DNA of 14,815 nucleotides from positions 1 to 14,815 of the forward strand of contig CALBGG010000057.1 in the NCBI GenBank assembly GCA_937893605.1. Direction: 5' to 3'. Shown here in pieces: positions 6,931-14,114 of the stretch; the first letter of the stretch is position 1, and every line of letters starts with the position of its first letter. Under the pieces are notes generated by a model. It was not told the origin of the DNA. It searched no databases and saw nothing but the letters and a program-made list of their open reading frames with translations. Position numbers and translations under genes: made by a program. The DNA comes from an uncultured Clostridia bacterium (GTDB taxonomy: Bacteria > Bacillota > Clostridia > Oscillospirales > Oscillospiraceae).

Positions 6931-9135
6931 TTATTCGCCGAGAAGCCGCTTTGCGGTCTCGATATTCATCCTTTCGGCGTTTTTGATATATTCAAAGCGT
7001 CGGCCGAGCCTTTCCGCGCCCGATTCGGACAGCGCGGCCTCGGCAGCGCCTGTAAGGCTCTGCGCCGTGACGTCTTCAAACTCAATGCAGGAAATGCCGA
7101 GATACTGCGCACAGCCCGTGACCTTCGGGTCATAGCTCAGCCCCACCGACGGCACCTTGCCGCAGACAGCGTACAGCAGACTGTGCAGGCGCATGGCGAC
7201 GCACAGCTTCATCTGCCGCACGATGGCTATCTCAAGCTCCGCGTCCTCGGTCTTCGGCATGACCCTGAACGGGGCGCTCATGCCGCGTGTTATGGGCTCG
7301 GTTATCGCAGCGTCTTTGTCGTAGTTCATGGGCATGAACAGGGGCACGAGCCCGTGCTTGTCGTAGAGGTATTGCAGAGCGGCTCTTATCTCGCCGCTTT
7401 TTTCGGCAAAGCCCGGCCAGCTGCGCAGGCCGAGACAGACATATTTTTCGTCGGGGTCGATGCCGTGGCCGCGCAGGAAGGCCTTCGCATCCTCGTCGCT
7501 CCTGCCGCGCAGATCGAGCACAGGGTCGCCCGTGACGAGCACCTCCTGCACCGTTACGCCTATCTCGCGCGTGAACTCAAGGCTCAGGGGATCTCGCAGG
7601 GTTATGGCGTCGACACAGCGGTTTATCGTCCTTGCGGCGCGTTTTCGGTCATAGTCGTAATTGAGCGGTCCCATGCCGCAGCCGTACATCTGCACCTTGC
7701 AGCCGCATTTTTTCGCAAGCGATATCGTGTGCAGATAAAACCACAGGCTTCTGCGGCTGGTGACGTCCTGAATAAGGCTGCCTCCGCCGCTTATGAACAG
7801 CTTCGAGCGCTTAAGCTCGCGCCGCAGGCGAAATATCTGCCAGCGCCGTATCGCGCTCAGTCCGTGCGTGCGCCGCGTGTGCCGCGCATTTTTCGACACG
7901 ACGACGATGCGCATATCCTCATCTATCGTCCGAAGCTGAGCGGTGATGGCGGTAAGCAGCGCCTCGTCGCCCGCGTTGCCGTGGCCGTAAGCGCCGCATA
8001 TGACCGCGCCGCAGCGGGGCTCATTGTATCTCTGAATAACGGTTTTATATATCTTCAGCTGCCTTTGGCAGGTGCTTTCGGTTGAAAATTCGCGCTTTGC
8101 CTTATCGTAAACGGCATGCCCGAGCTTTTTGCGCAGCGCCTCGTCGTTTGCCAGGGCGAGGATGCATCTTGTCATCGTCTCGTGATCCGTCGGCTCGAAC
8201 AGCATGCCAGTTTCGCCGTTTATTATGAGCTTCGGCAGGCCTCCGACGCGGGTGGCCACCGTCGGTATCCCGGCGCGCGCGGCCTCGGTAACTGCATAGG
8301 GAAAGGTCTCGGACAGGGAGCTTATAGCGTTTATGTCCACGCTTGCATAATAGCCGTCCATACCGTTTATCCATCCGGCAAAAAAGACCTTGTCGCGCAC
8401 ATGAAGCTCTGAACACAGCGCCTCGAGCATCTCGCGCTCCCGTCCGTCGCCGGCAATGATAAGGCGCAGCCTGTCGTTTTCCCTTGCCGCTCCGGCAAAG
8501 CCGCGCACGGTCGTTGCGACATCCTTTACGGCGTCAAAGCGCGCCGCTATGCCGACGACGATGCTGTCCTCCGGGAAGCGGCATCCGATCTCCTTAAACC
8601 ACTCGCGCCGTGTGACGCTCGGCTTCGGGCGTGAAAAATCGACGCCGTTATAGATCGTGAAAAGCTTATTCGGCTCAAAGCCGCGTGCTATAAGCGTTTC
8701 GCGCATCCGGTCGGAAACGCACACGCGGTAATCCATACGGTGCAGCGCCATTTTGTTGAGCTGTCCGTAGGTCATGGCCGCCATCGGACGGCCGAGGTAA
8801 TCGAGCTTATAATCGCTGTGAACGGTGCTTATAAAGGGAATATCAAAATGCTTTTTCAGCAGCGCACCGATCAGATTGGCGCGGCTGCCGTGGCAGTGGA
8901 CGATGTCGTAATTGCCGTTTTCAATGAGCTCGCGCGTTTTTTTAAGCCCCACATTAAAGCCGCCTTCAAAAACCTGCGTCGGTATGCCCATTTCGCGCGC
9001 TTCCTTTGAAAACTCCGCCTCCATATAGCAAACCAGGTCTGCGCGGATATGCTCGTTAAGGCTATGCAGAAGCGAAAGGACGTGCGTTTTCGCTCCGCCC
9101 GAGTCTCCGCCGGAGATAAGATGTAAAACTCTCAC
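6931..9135 (-). CDS. csaB: GT4 glycosyltransferase fused to CsaB polysaccharide pyruvyltransferase
   Basis: The 734-aa protein has two enzyme domains. Residues 1 to about 370 are a GT-B fold GT4 glycosyltransferase: MRVLHLISGGDSGGAKTHV at the start, VHCHGSRAN, YNGVDFSRP, IIAGDGRE, and the EX7E nucleotide-sugar motif from Glu276 to Glu284. From about 375 to the end it is a CsaB-type polysaccharide pyruvyl transferase: GAYGHGNAGDEALL, SGGGSLIQD, MYGCGMGPLN, TGDPVLDL and the late RLHSLLYA motif. CsaB adds ketal-pyruvate to secondary cell-wall polysaccharide, the ligand for SLH-domain surface proteins. The fused GT may add the sugar that is pyruvylated (inference). I chose GTG at 9135 over GTG at 9147 because GGGGG lies 5 nt upstream and the protein then starts in classic GT4 fashion. 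It is the first gene of the - strand operon and has a strong promoter. Confidence 0.9.
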   Translation of the reverse strand: MRVLHLISGGDSGGAKTHVLSLLHSLNEHIRADLVCYMEAEFSKEAREMGIPTQVFEGGFNVGLKKTRELIENGNYDIVHCHGSRANLIGALLKKHFDIPFISTVHSDYKLDYLGRPMAAMTYGQLNKMALHRMDYRVCVSDRMRETLIARGFEPNKLFTIYNGVDFSRPKPSVTRREWFKEIGCRFPEDSIVVGIAARFDAVKDVATTVRGFAGAARENDRLRLIIAGDGREREMLEALCSELHVRDKVFFAGWINGMDGYYASVDINAISSLSETFPYAVTEAARAGIPTVATRVGGLPKLIINGETGMLFEPTDHETMTRCILALANDEALRKKLGHAVYDKAKREFSTESTCQRQLKIYKTVIQRYNEPRCGAVICGAYGHGNAGDEALLTAITAQLRTIDEDMRIVVVSKNARHTRRTHGLSAIRRWQIFRLRRELKRSKLFISGGGSLIQDVTSRRSLWFYLHTISLAKKCGCKVQMYGCGMGPLNYDYDRKRAARTINRCVDAITLRDPLSLEFTREIGVTVQEVLVTGDPVLDLRGRSDEDAKAFLRGHGIDPDEKYVCLGLRSWPGFAEKSGEIRAALQYLYDKHGLVPLFMPMNYDKDAAITEPITRGMSAPFRVMPKTEDAELEIAIVRQMKLCVAMRLHSLLYAVCGKVPSVGLSYDPKVTGCAQYLGISCIEFEDVTAQSLTGAAEAALSESGAERLGRRFEYIKNAERMNIETAKRLLGE

Positions 9136-9147
9136 GTTTGCCCCCAC

Positions 9148-9183
9148 TTGATTTCTTAGGGAAAGATAAATATAATATGATAT
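9148..9183 (+). promoter_or_regulatory. Sigma-A promoter of the phosphatase-ygiQ operon
   Basis: TTGATT (9148-9153) and TATAAT (9171-9176) are separated by 17 nt. Transcription would start near 9183, about 33 nt before the ATG at 9216. Its -10 box and that of the opposing promoter are the arms of a palindrome (9170-9188, centred on G9179), and each start site falls inside the other promoter. Confidence 0.8.
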
Positions 9184-9210
9184 TATATATTAATTAGTAT
9201 TTGAGGTCAA
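9175..9210 (-). promoter_or_regulatory. Sigma-A promoter of the csaB-fusion operon
   Basis: Read on the - strand, TTGACC (9210-9205) and TATAAT (9187-9182) are separated by exactly 17 nt, close to the ideal sigma-A promoter. Transcription would start near 9175, leaving a leader of about 40 nt before the GTG at 9135. It overlaps completely with an opposing + strand promoter. Confidence 0.8.
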
Positions 9211-9215
9211 GGCAA

Positions 9216-10364
9216 ATGACAACTATCTACATGATCCGCCACGCCGAGGCGGAGGGAAACCTTTATCGTATCGTGCAGGGGCAGCACAACAGCTTCATAA
9301 CGCCGCGCGGACACAGGCAGATAGCCTGCCTTGCGGAGAGATTCAAGGATGTTCACCTCGACGCGCTGTATTCGAGCGATCTGCGCCGTGCAGTGACGAC
9401 GGCGGGCGCGATAACGAAGTATCATAAGCTTACCATGCAGCTCACGCCGCGGCTGAGAGAAATAAATCTCGGCGTGTGCGAGGGCATGAGCTTCGGCGAT
9501 ATGTACAGATTTGACCCTGTGCAGATGGACAATTTCAACAACGATCCCGCGCAATGGCGCGCTCCAAAGGCCGAGACCTTCGCCGAGTGCACCGTGCGCA
9601 TAGTCTCCACCGTTACCGAGATAGCGGTAAAAAACGAGGGAAAAACCGTCGCCGTGGTCTCGCACGGCATGGCCATCCGCTCGCTTTTAGCGTATATTCT
9701 GAACGTTGAAAGCCGCGATATCCCCTCGCTTCCGCACGGGGACAACACCGCCGTGAGCAAGCTCATATACGATAAGGGTGCTTTCACGGTCGAATATTAT
9801 AACGACAACTCCCACCTTCCGCCGGAGCTTTCAACGTTTGCGCGGCAGAGCTGGTGGAAAAAAGAGACGCGCGGGGCAGACCCGAACAACCTCTACTACG
9901 AGCCGCTCGACCCGAACAGAGAGGGTGAGCTTTACAAGGAATTATACGCCGCCTCGTGGAGAGCTGCACACGGCGATCTAAAGGGCTTTAACGCCGAAAC
10001 ATATCTTGCCTCCGCAAAGCGGCACCATGCCGCGGATAAGAACGCAATACTAAAGGCCTTCCGCTCCGACGGCGAGCTTGCCGGACTTATAGAAACAGAC
10101 CCCGAGCGCTCGAAGGGAGCCTCCGTCGGCTGGGTGAGCCTTGTGTACATAAAAGAGGGATTGCGCGGAATCGGACTCGGCACGCAGCTTATCGGCCGTG
10201 CGATAACAAATTACGAGATGCTCGGCCGCGAGAAGGTGCGGCTGCACGTCTCGTCGGAGAACGAAAAGGCGATAAGATTTTACGAAAACCTCGGCTTTAC
10301 CGTCCTCGGCAGCGAGCCCGGCGCGGGGGCGCCGCTTTACCTCATGGAAAAGAGATTTGAATAG
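9216..10364 (+). CDS. Histidine phosphatase-GNAT acetyltransferase fusion
   Basis: The 382-aa protein has two catalytic folds. Residues 1 to about 200 are a histidine phosphatase (phosphoglycerate-mutase-like): MIRHAEAEGN with nucleophile His9, LYSSDLRRAVTTA with Arg58, Glu82 in REINLGVCEG, and the second histidine His150 in VSHGMAIR. After a linker, residues from about 232 to the end form a GNAT domain. Its acetyl-CoA loop RGIGLG is at 317-322, and SSENEKAIRFYENLGF at 346-361 is the usual last helix-strand. The phosphatase would hydrolyse a phosphomonoester and the GNAT part would acetylate an amine; neither substrate can be deduced. The ATG at 9216 is preferred over an upstream TTG at 9201 because GAGGT (9203-9207) sits 8 nt before it and RHAE then falls at its normal place. 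It is the first gene of a long + strand operon, 2 nt before the next. Confidence 0.9.
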   Translation: MTTIYMIRHAEAEGNLYRIVQGQHNSFITPRGHRQIACLAERFKDVHLDALYSSDLRRAVTTAGAITKYHKLTMQLTPRLREINLGVCEGMSFGDMYRFDPVQMDNFNNDPAQWRAPKAETFAECTVRIVSTVTEIAVKNEGKTVAVVSHGMAIRSLLAYILNVESRDIPSLPHGDNTAVSKLIYDKGAFTVEYYNDNSHLPPELSTFARQSWWKKETRGADPNNLYYEPLDPNREGELYKELYAASWRAAHGDLKGFNAETYLASAKRHHAADKNAILKAFRSDGELAGLIETDPERSKGASVGWVSLVYIKEGLRGIGLGTQLIGRAITNYEMLGREKVRLHVSSENEKAIRFYENLGFTVLGSEPGAGAPLYLMEKRFE

Positions 10365-10366
10365 CA

Positions 10367-11467
10367 ATGTCAATGTGGAACGTTAACGCACGCGTCCAAA
10401 GGCTCGACACGTGCGCGCGGCGCATCATCGCCGTTTCGGATATACACGCGAATATGCCCTATTTCAAAGGGCTTCTTGAAAAAATCGATTTCTCGGAAAA
10501 TGACGAGCTCATCGTAGACGGCGACTTTCTCGAAAAGGGAAAAAACAGCCTCGAAACGCTGAGATTTATCATGGAGCTCTCCGCACGCGGCAACTGCCAT
10601 GCCGTCTGCGGCAACTGCGACACCTGGGCCGACGTCATAGGCGCCGAGCGGCGCTACTGGGACGAGCGCATCGTAAAATACATGACGTTCAAAAAATGCG
10701 GCCTCGTGTGGGACATGCTCACGGAGATGGGCATTGAAATAACTCCCGGGCTTGACTTTGCCGCCCTCATCCCGGAGCTTTCCGTGCGCTTTAAGCCCGA
10801 GTGGGACTTTCTGCAGGCGCTGCCGCATGTTATCGAAACGCCGCACTATATCTTCGTGCACGGCGGAATAAAGCCCGATATCCCCATCGAGCGGCAGCTC
10901 GGCGGCGACTGCATGAAATTCGATAATTTCATGAGCTATGGCTACAGCTTTGACAAGTGGGTCATCGTAGGCCACTGGCCGGTGATGCTGTATCTCCCCG
11001 ACCGCGTCTGCGCAAACCCGATAATCGACAGGGAGCACCATATCATCTCTATCGACGGCGGCTGCTCGTTAAAGGACGACGGGCAGTTAAACGCGTTTAT
11101 TATCCCCTTTGAGGGGAGCGAGGACTTTACCTTTGAGGCCTATGATCACTTTCCCGTGCGCAGGGTGAAGACTGCGCAGCGCGGGAGCAAAAAGAGCTAT
11201 TACATCCGATGGGGAGACAACGACGTGCAGGTGCTGCGCCGTGGAAAGGAATTTTCCCTCGTGCGCCACGTCCGCACGGGATATGAGATGGAGATACTCA
11301 CAAAGTACCTTTACTCCGATGAGGAGTTTTGCAAATGCAACGATTCGACCGACCTTGTGCTCGAGCTCAGAGCGGGCGACGAGGTCGGCGTCGTTGAGGA
11401 GACCTCGCGCGGCTGTCTTGTGAAATACAAGGGCACGTCGGGCTGGTATTGGGGAGAGCTTATATGA
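10367..11467 (+). CDS. Metallophosphoesterase with C-terminal SH3-like segment
   Basis: The 366-aa protein belongs to the calcineurin-like metallophosphoesterases. The two-metal site can be read off: SDIHAN (Asp25, His27), DGDFLEKG (Asp53), CGNCD (Asn83), FVHGG (His165) and VGHWP (His203). The GNCD version of the GNHD/E motif, with Cys in place of His, is common in YfcE-type phosphodiesterases, so it is not by itself a defect. The last 60 or so residues (LELRAGDEVGVVEE, then a GWYWGEL ending) resemble a bacterial SH3 fold, though there is no signal peptide. The substrate is unknown; phosphodiesters, nucleotides or phosphoproteins are all possible. It starts 2 nt after the phosphatase-GNAT gene without a strong ribosome binding site, which suggests translational coupling. 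Its stop overlaps the next start as ATGA. A second ATG at 10373 is an alternative start. Confidence 0.85.
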   Translation: MSMWNVNARVQRLDTCARRIIAVSDIHANMPYFKGLLEKIDFSENDELIVDGDFLEKGKNSLETLRFIMELSARGNCHAVCGNCDTWADVIGAERRYWDERIVKYMTFKKCGLVWDMLTEMGIEITPGLDFAALIPELSVRFKPEWDFLQALPHVIETPHYIFVHGGIKPDIPIERQLGGDCMKFDNFMSYGYSFDKWVIVGHWPVMLYLPDRVCANPIIDREHHIISIDGGCSLKDDGQLNAFIIPFEGSEDFTFEAYDHFPVRRVKTAQRGSKKSYYIRWGDNDVQVLRRGKEFSLVRHVRTGYEMEILTKYLYSDEEFCKCNDSTDLVLELRAGDEVGVVEETSRGCLVKYKGTSGWYWGELI

Positions 11468-13407
11468 CAGACGATCTTGAATTTTTGCCGGTCTCGCGGG
11501 ACGAGATGCACGAGCGCGGCTGGTGGTGGTATGACTTTCTGCTCATTACGGGCGACGCATATGTCGATCACCCGAGCTTCGGAACGACGGTCATCGCCCG
11601 CGTTCTGGAGGCCGACGGCTTCCGCGTGGCGATATGCGCGCAGCCGGACTGGCACTCGGCCGAGGCGATAGCTGCCTTCGGCAGGCCGCGCCTTGGCGTT
11701 ATGATAGGAGCGGGAAACCTTGACTCCATGGTAGCGCACTACACGGCCGCGAAAAAGCGCCGCAGCGAGGATTTTTACTCGCCGGGCAAAAAGGCCGGAC
11801 TGCGCCCGGACAGAGCGACGATAGTCTACGCCAACCGCGCGCGCGAGGCCTTCGGCTCGGAGGTTCCGATCGTCATCGGCGGCCTTGAGGCGTCGCTGCG
11901 GCGCTTTGCGCACTACGACTACTGGGACGACAGGGTGCGCAGATCCGTCCTCGTCGATTCGGGCGCGGACATACTCGTTTACGGCATGGGCGAGACGGCC
12001 TCGCGCGAGATAGCGCGCAGGCTCAAAAAGAAAATTCCCGTGCCCGAGATGCGCGACATACGCGGAACGGCCATACTGACCCGCTCGCCGGACGAGTGCG
12101 CGTTTGAAAGCGTGACGCTGCCTTCGTTTGCCGACGTCTGCGACAGCAAGCGTTTTTATGCGGACGCGACGCGCCTTGAGTACGCCGAGCACGACCCCGT
12201 GCGCGGCAGGGCGCTCATCCAGGAGCACGGCGGGCGCTATCTCATAGTAAATCCCCCGGCGATGCCGCTCGAGACGAAGGAGCTCGACCGCGTCGCCGAG
12301 CTTCCGTACACAAAGCAGTATCACCCGATGTACGAGCCTCTCGGCGGCGTTCCCGCCATCGAGGAGGTCAAATTCTCGGTCATCCACAACCGCGGCTGCT
12401 TCGGCGGATGCAGCTTCTGCGCACTGGCATTCCATCAGGGAAGAATGGTAACCAGCCGCAGCCACGAGAGTGTCATACGCGAGGTAACGGCGCTGACGAA
12501 ATTCCCCGATTTCAAGGGCTATATAAACGACGTCGGCGGCCCGTCGGCAAACTTCCGCCACCTTTCGTGCAAAAAGCAGGCAAAGTGCGGCATGTGCGCC
12601 GAAAGGCGCTGCCTTGCGCCGACGCCCTGCCCGAATCTCGACGCGGATCACTCGGATTATCTCGCCCTGCTGCGCAAGCTGCGGCAGATACCCGGCATAA
12701 AAAAGGTCTTCGTGCGCAGCGGCATCCGCTATGACTATATGCTCGAGGATAAAAACGACGATTTCTTCGCCGAGCTTGTCAAATACCACATCTCCGGCCA
12801 GCTCAAGGTCGCGCCCGAGCACTGCATCGACAGCGTTCTCGACTACATGGGCAAGCCGCATATCGACGTGTACGAGCGCTTCATGGAAAAGTATAAAAAA
12901 ATGAACACGCGCTTTTCCAAGGAGCAGTACGTCGTTCCGTATCTCATGTCCTCGCATCCGGGCAGCACGCTAAGTGACGCCGTCGCGCTGGCCGAGTATC
13001 TCAACAAAAAAGGCCGCCAGCCCGAGCAGGTTCAGGACTTTTACCCCACGCCGGGCACGATCTCGACCTGCATGTACTGCACGGGCATTGATCCCATGAC
13101 GATGAAATCCGTGTACGTTGCAAAGACCTTCCACGAGAAGGCGATGCAGCGCGCGCTTTTGCAGTGGAAGCGCCCGGACAAGCGCAAGCTCGTTATCGAG
13201 GCGCTCAAGGAGGCAGGGCGCGAGGACCTCATCGGCTACGGGCCGGAGTGCCTCGTGCGTCCCGACCGTCCGCCGAGGCAGAAGGCCCCCGCAAAGCCGA
13301 GGGAGCCCGAAAAACAGCAGATGACGAAAAAAGCCGGCTACGCCAGGGGCTGGGCAAAGCCCAAGCCGAAGAAAAGCGCAAAGCAGGCCAAAAAGAAAGG
13401 AAGATAA
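11464..13407 (+). CDS. ygiQ: YgiQ family radical SAM protein
   Basis: The 647-aa protein matches the YgiQ (UPF0313) family in length and sequence. An N-terminal domain contains FLPVSRDEMHERGW, DAYVDHPSFG and the IGGLEASLRRFAHYDYWDD block. The radical SAM core follows, with the cluster-binding CxxxCxxC at Cys312, Cys316 and Cys319 (RGCFGGCSFC), and a second Cys-rich stretch (CKKQAKCGMCAERRCLAPTPC). Conserved VAPEHC and QDFYPTPGT segments lie further on. The tail of about 45 residues is extremely rich in Lys, Pro and Ala and may bind nucleic acid (inference). The family's reaction is not established. The ATG at 11464 overlaps the previous stop (ATGA), with GGGGAG 7 nt upstream. It sits between the metallophosphoesterase and the PPC-domain gene. 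A long open frame on the opposite strand (11311-12957) is a codon-bias shadow. Confidence 0.95.
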   Translation: MTDDLEFLPVSRDEMHERGWWWYDFLLITGDAYVDHPSFGTTVIARVLEADGFRVAICAQPDWHSAEAIAAFGRPRLGVMIGAGNLDSMVAHYTAAKKRRSEDFYSPGKKAGLRPDRATIVYANRAREAFGSEVPIVIGGLEASLRRFAHYDYWDDRVRRSVLVDSGADILVYGMGETASREIARRLKKKIPVPEMRDIRGTAILTRSPDECAFESVTLPSFADVCDSKRFYADATRLEYAEHDPVRGRALIQEHGGRYLIVNPPAMPLETKELDRVAELPYTKQYHPMYEPLGGVPAIEEVKFSVIHNRGCFGGCSFCALAFHQGRMVTSRSHESVIREVTALTKFPDFKGYINDVGGPSANFRHLSCKKQAKCGMCAERRCLAPTPCPNLDADHSDYLALLRKLRQIPGIKKVFVRSGIRYDYMLEDKNDDFFAELVKYHISGQLKVAPEHCIDSVLDYMGKPHIDVYERFMEKYKKMNTRFSKEQYVVPYLMSSHPGSTLSDAVALAEYLNKKGRQPEQVQDFYPTPGTISTCMYCTGIDPMTMKSVYVAKTFHEKAMQRALLQWKRPDKRKLVIEALKEAGREDLIGYGPECLVRPDRPPRQKAPAKPREPEKQQMTKKAGYARGWAKPKPKKSAKQAKKKGR

Positions 13408-13409
13408 AA

Positions 13410-13829
13410 ATGAAGTACAGGAGATTCGGCAATACCCTCATCGTCCGCATCGACCGCGGCGAGGAGATACTCGATAAGATACGCGAGCTGGCGGCAGCCG
13501 AGAACATAAAGCTCGCCTCCGTCACGGCGCTGGGCGCAACGAACGACTTCACCGTCGGCGTTTTCAACACTGCCGAGAAAAAATACTACGCAAACGAATT
13601 TAAGGGCGCTTTCGAGATAGTCTCCCTCGCGGGCACGATAAACACCATGGACGGGCAGTTTTACACGCATATCCACATGTCCGCAGGCAATGAAAAGGGC
13701 GAGGTCTTCGGCGGGCACTTGAACCGCGCCGTCGTCTCGGCCACCTGCGAGATGATAGTCACCGTCATCGACGGCGAGGTCGACAGATATCACGATGACG
13801 ATGTCGGCCTTAACCTGTTCAAGCTCTGA
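13410..13829 (+). CDS. PPC/DUF296 domain protein
   Basis: The 139-aa protein is a single PPC (plants and prokaryotes conserved, DUF296) domain. It begins MKYRRFGNTLIVRIDRGEEI, continues with the ASVTALGATND strand-turn, and carries the three histidines typical of bacterial members: His87 and His89 in THIHMS and His103 in GGHLN. Bacterial PPC proteins form trimers, and the histidines are thought to hold a metal ion. They are often labelled DNA-binding because plant AT-hook proteins share the domain, but there is no AT-hook or helix-turn-helix here, so a regulatory role is unproven. It starts 2 nt after ygiQ with an AAAGGAAG ribosome binding site inside the ygiQ end, and its TGA overlaps the next ATG by one base. 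Co-expression with ygiQ is therefore near certain; the functional link is not known. Confidence 0.88.
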   Translation: MKYRRFGNTLIVRIDRGEEILDKIRELAAAENIKLASVTALGATNDFTVGVFNTAEKKYYANEFKGAFEIVSLAGTINTMDGQFYTHIHMSAGNEKGEVFGGHLNRAVVSATCEMIVTVIDGEVDRYHDDDVGLNLFKL

Positions 13830-14098
13830 TGGAATACCTTGCCTATTACCTTGCGGCGGTCAATATCCTGCTGTGCGCCCTCATGGGCACGGACAAGCTG
13901 CTTGCAAAGCTTCAAAAGCGCCGCATTCCCGAAAGAACTCTGTTCGCCTTCGCCTTACTCGGCGGGGCGCTCGGCGGCACGGTCGGAATGTACTCGTTTC
14001 ATCACAAAACGCTGCACAAAAGCTTTGCCATCGGCTTTCCGCTGCTGACGATAATCCAGATCGCCGCCGTCGCATATTCGGTCATAAAATTTTCTTAG
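13829..14098 (+). CDS. DUF1294 family small membrane protein
   Basis: The 89-aa protein has three hydrophobic segments (about residues 4-22, 37-55 and 66-86) and the DUF1294 family pattern. This is a Asp-Lys pair after the first helix (MGTDKLLA), then RRIPERTLFAFALLGGALGG, then MYSFHHKTLHKSF with the conserved His-Lys. The family is of unknown function and sits in the cytoplasmic membrane; in some proteins it is fused to a cold-shock domain, which is not the case here. The start ATG overlaps the stop of the PPC gene (TGATG), so the two are translationally coupled, and the next gene starts 16 nt later. I give no function beyond the family name. Confidence 0.88.
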   Translation: MEYLAYYLAAVNILLCALMGTDKLLAKLQKRRIPERTLFAFALLGGALGGTVGMYSFHHKTLHKSFAIGFPLLTIIQIAAVAYSVIKFS

Positions 14099-14114
14099 AA
14101 GGAAAAATCCCGCA

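Noticed and set aside
7183..8085. 300-codon + frame opposite the csaB fusion
   Set aside because: It is a shadow of the pyruvyltransferase-coding strand, with Ala/His/Arg-rich composition and no recognisable motif.
9201..9215. TTG at 9201 as start of the phosphatase-GNAT fusion
   Set aside because: It adds MRSRQ before the usual MTTIYMIRH start and would leave the GAGGT ribosome binding site inside the coding region.
11311..12957. 548-codon open frame on the - strand opposite ygiQ
   Set aside because: It mirrors ygiQ codon for codon in a GC-rich genome, shows no domain I recognise, is rich in Arg/Ala/Val/His as shadow frames are, and lacks a ribosome binding site. The + strand frame has clear radical SAM motifs.
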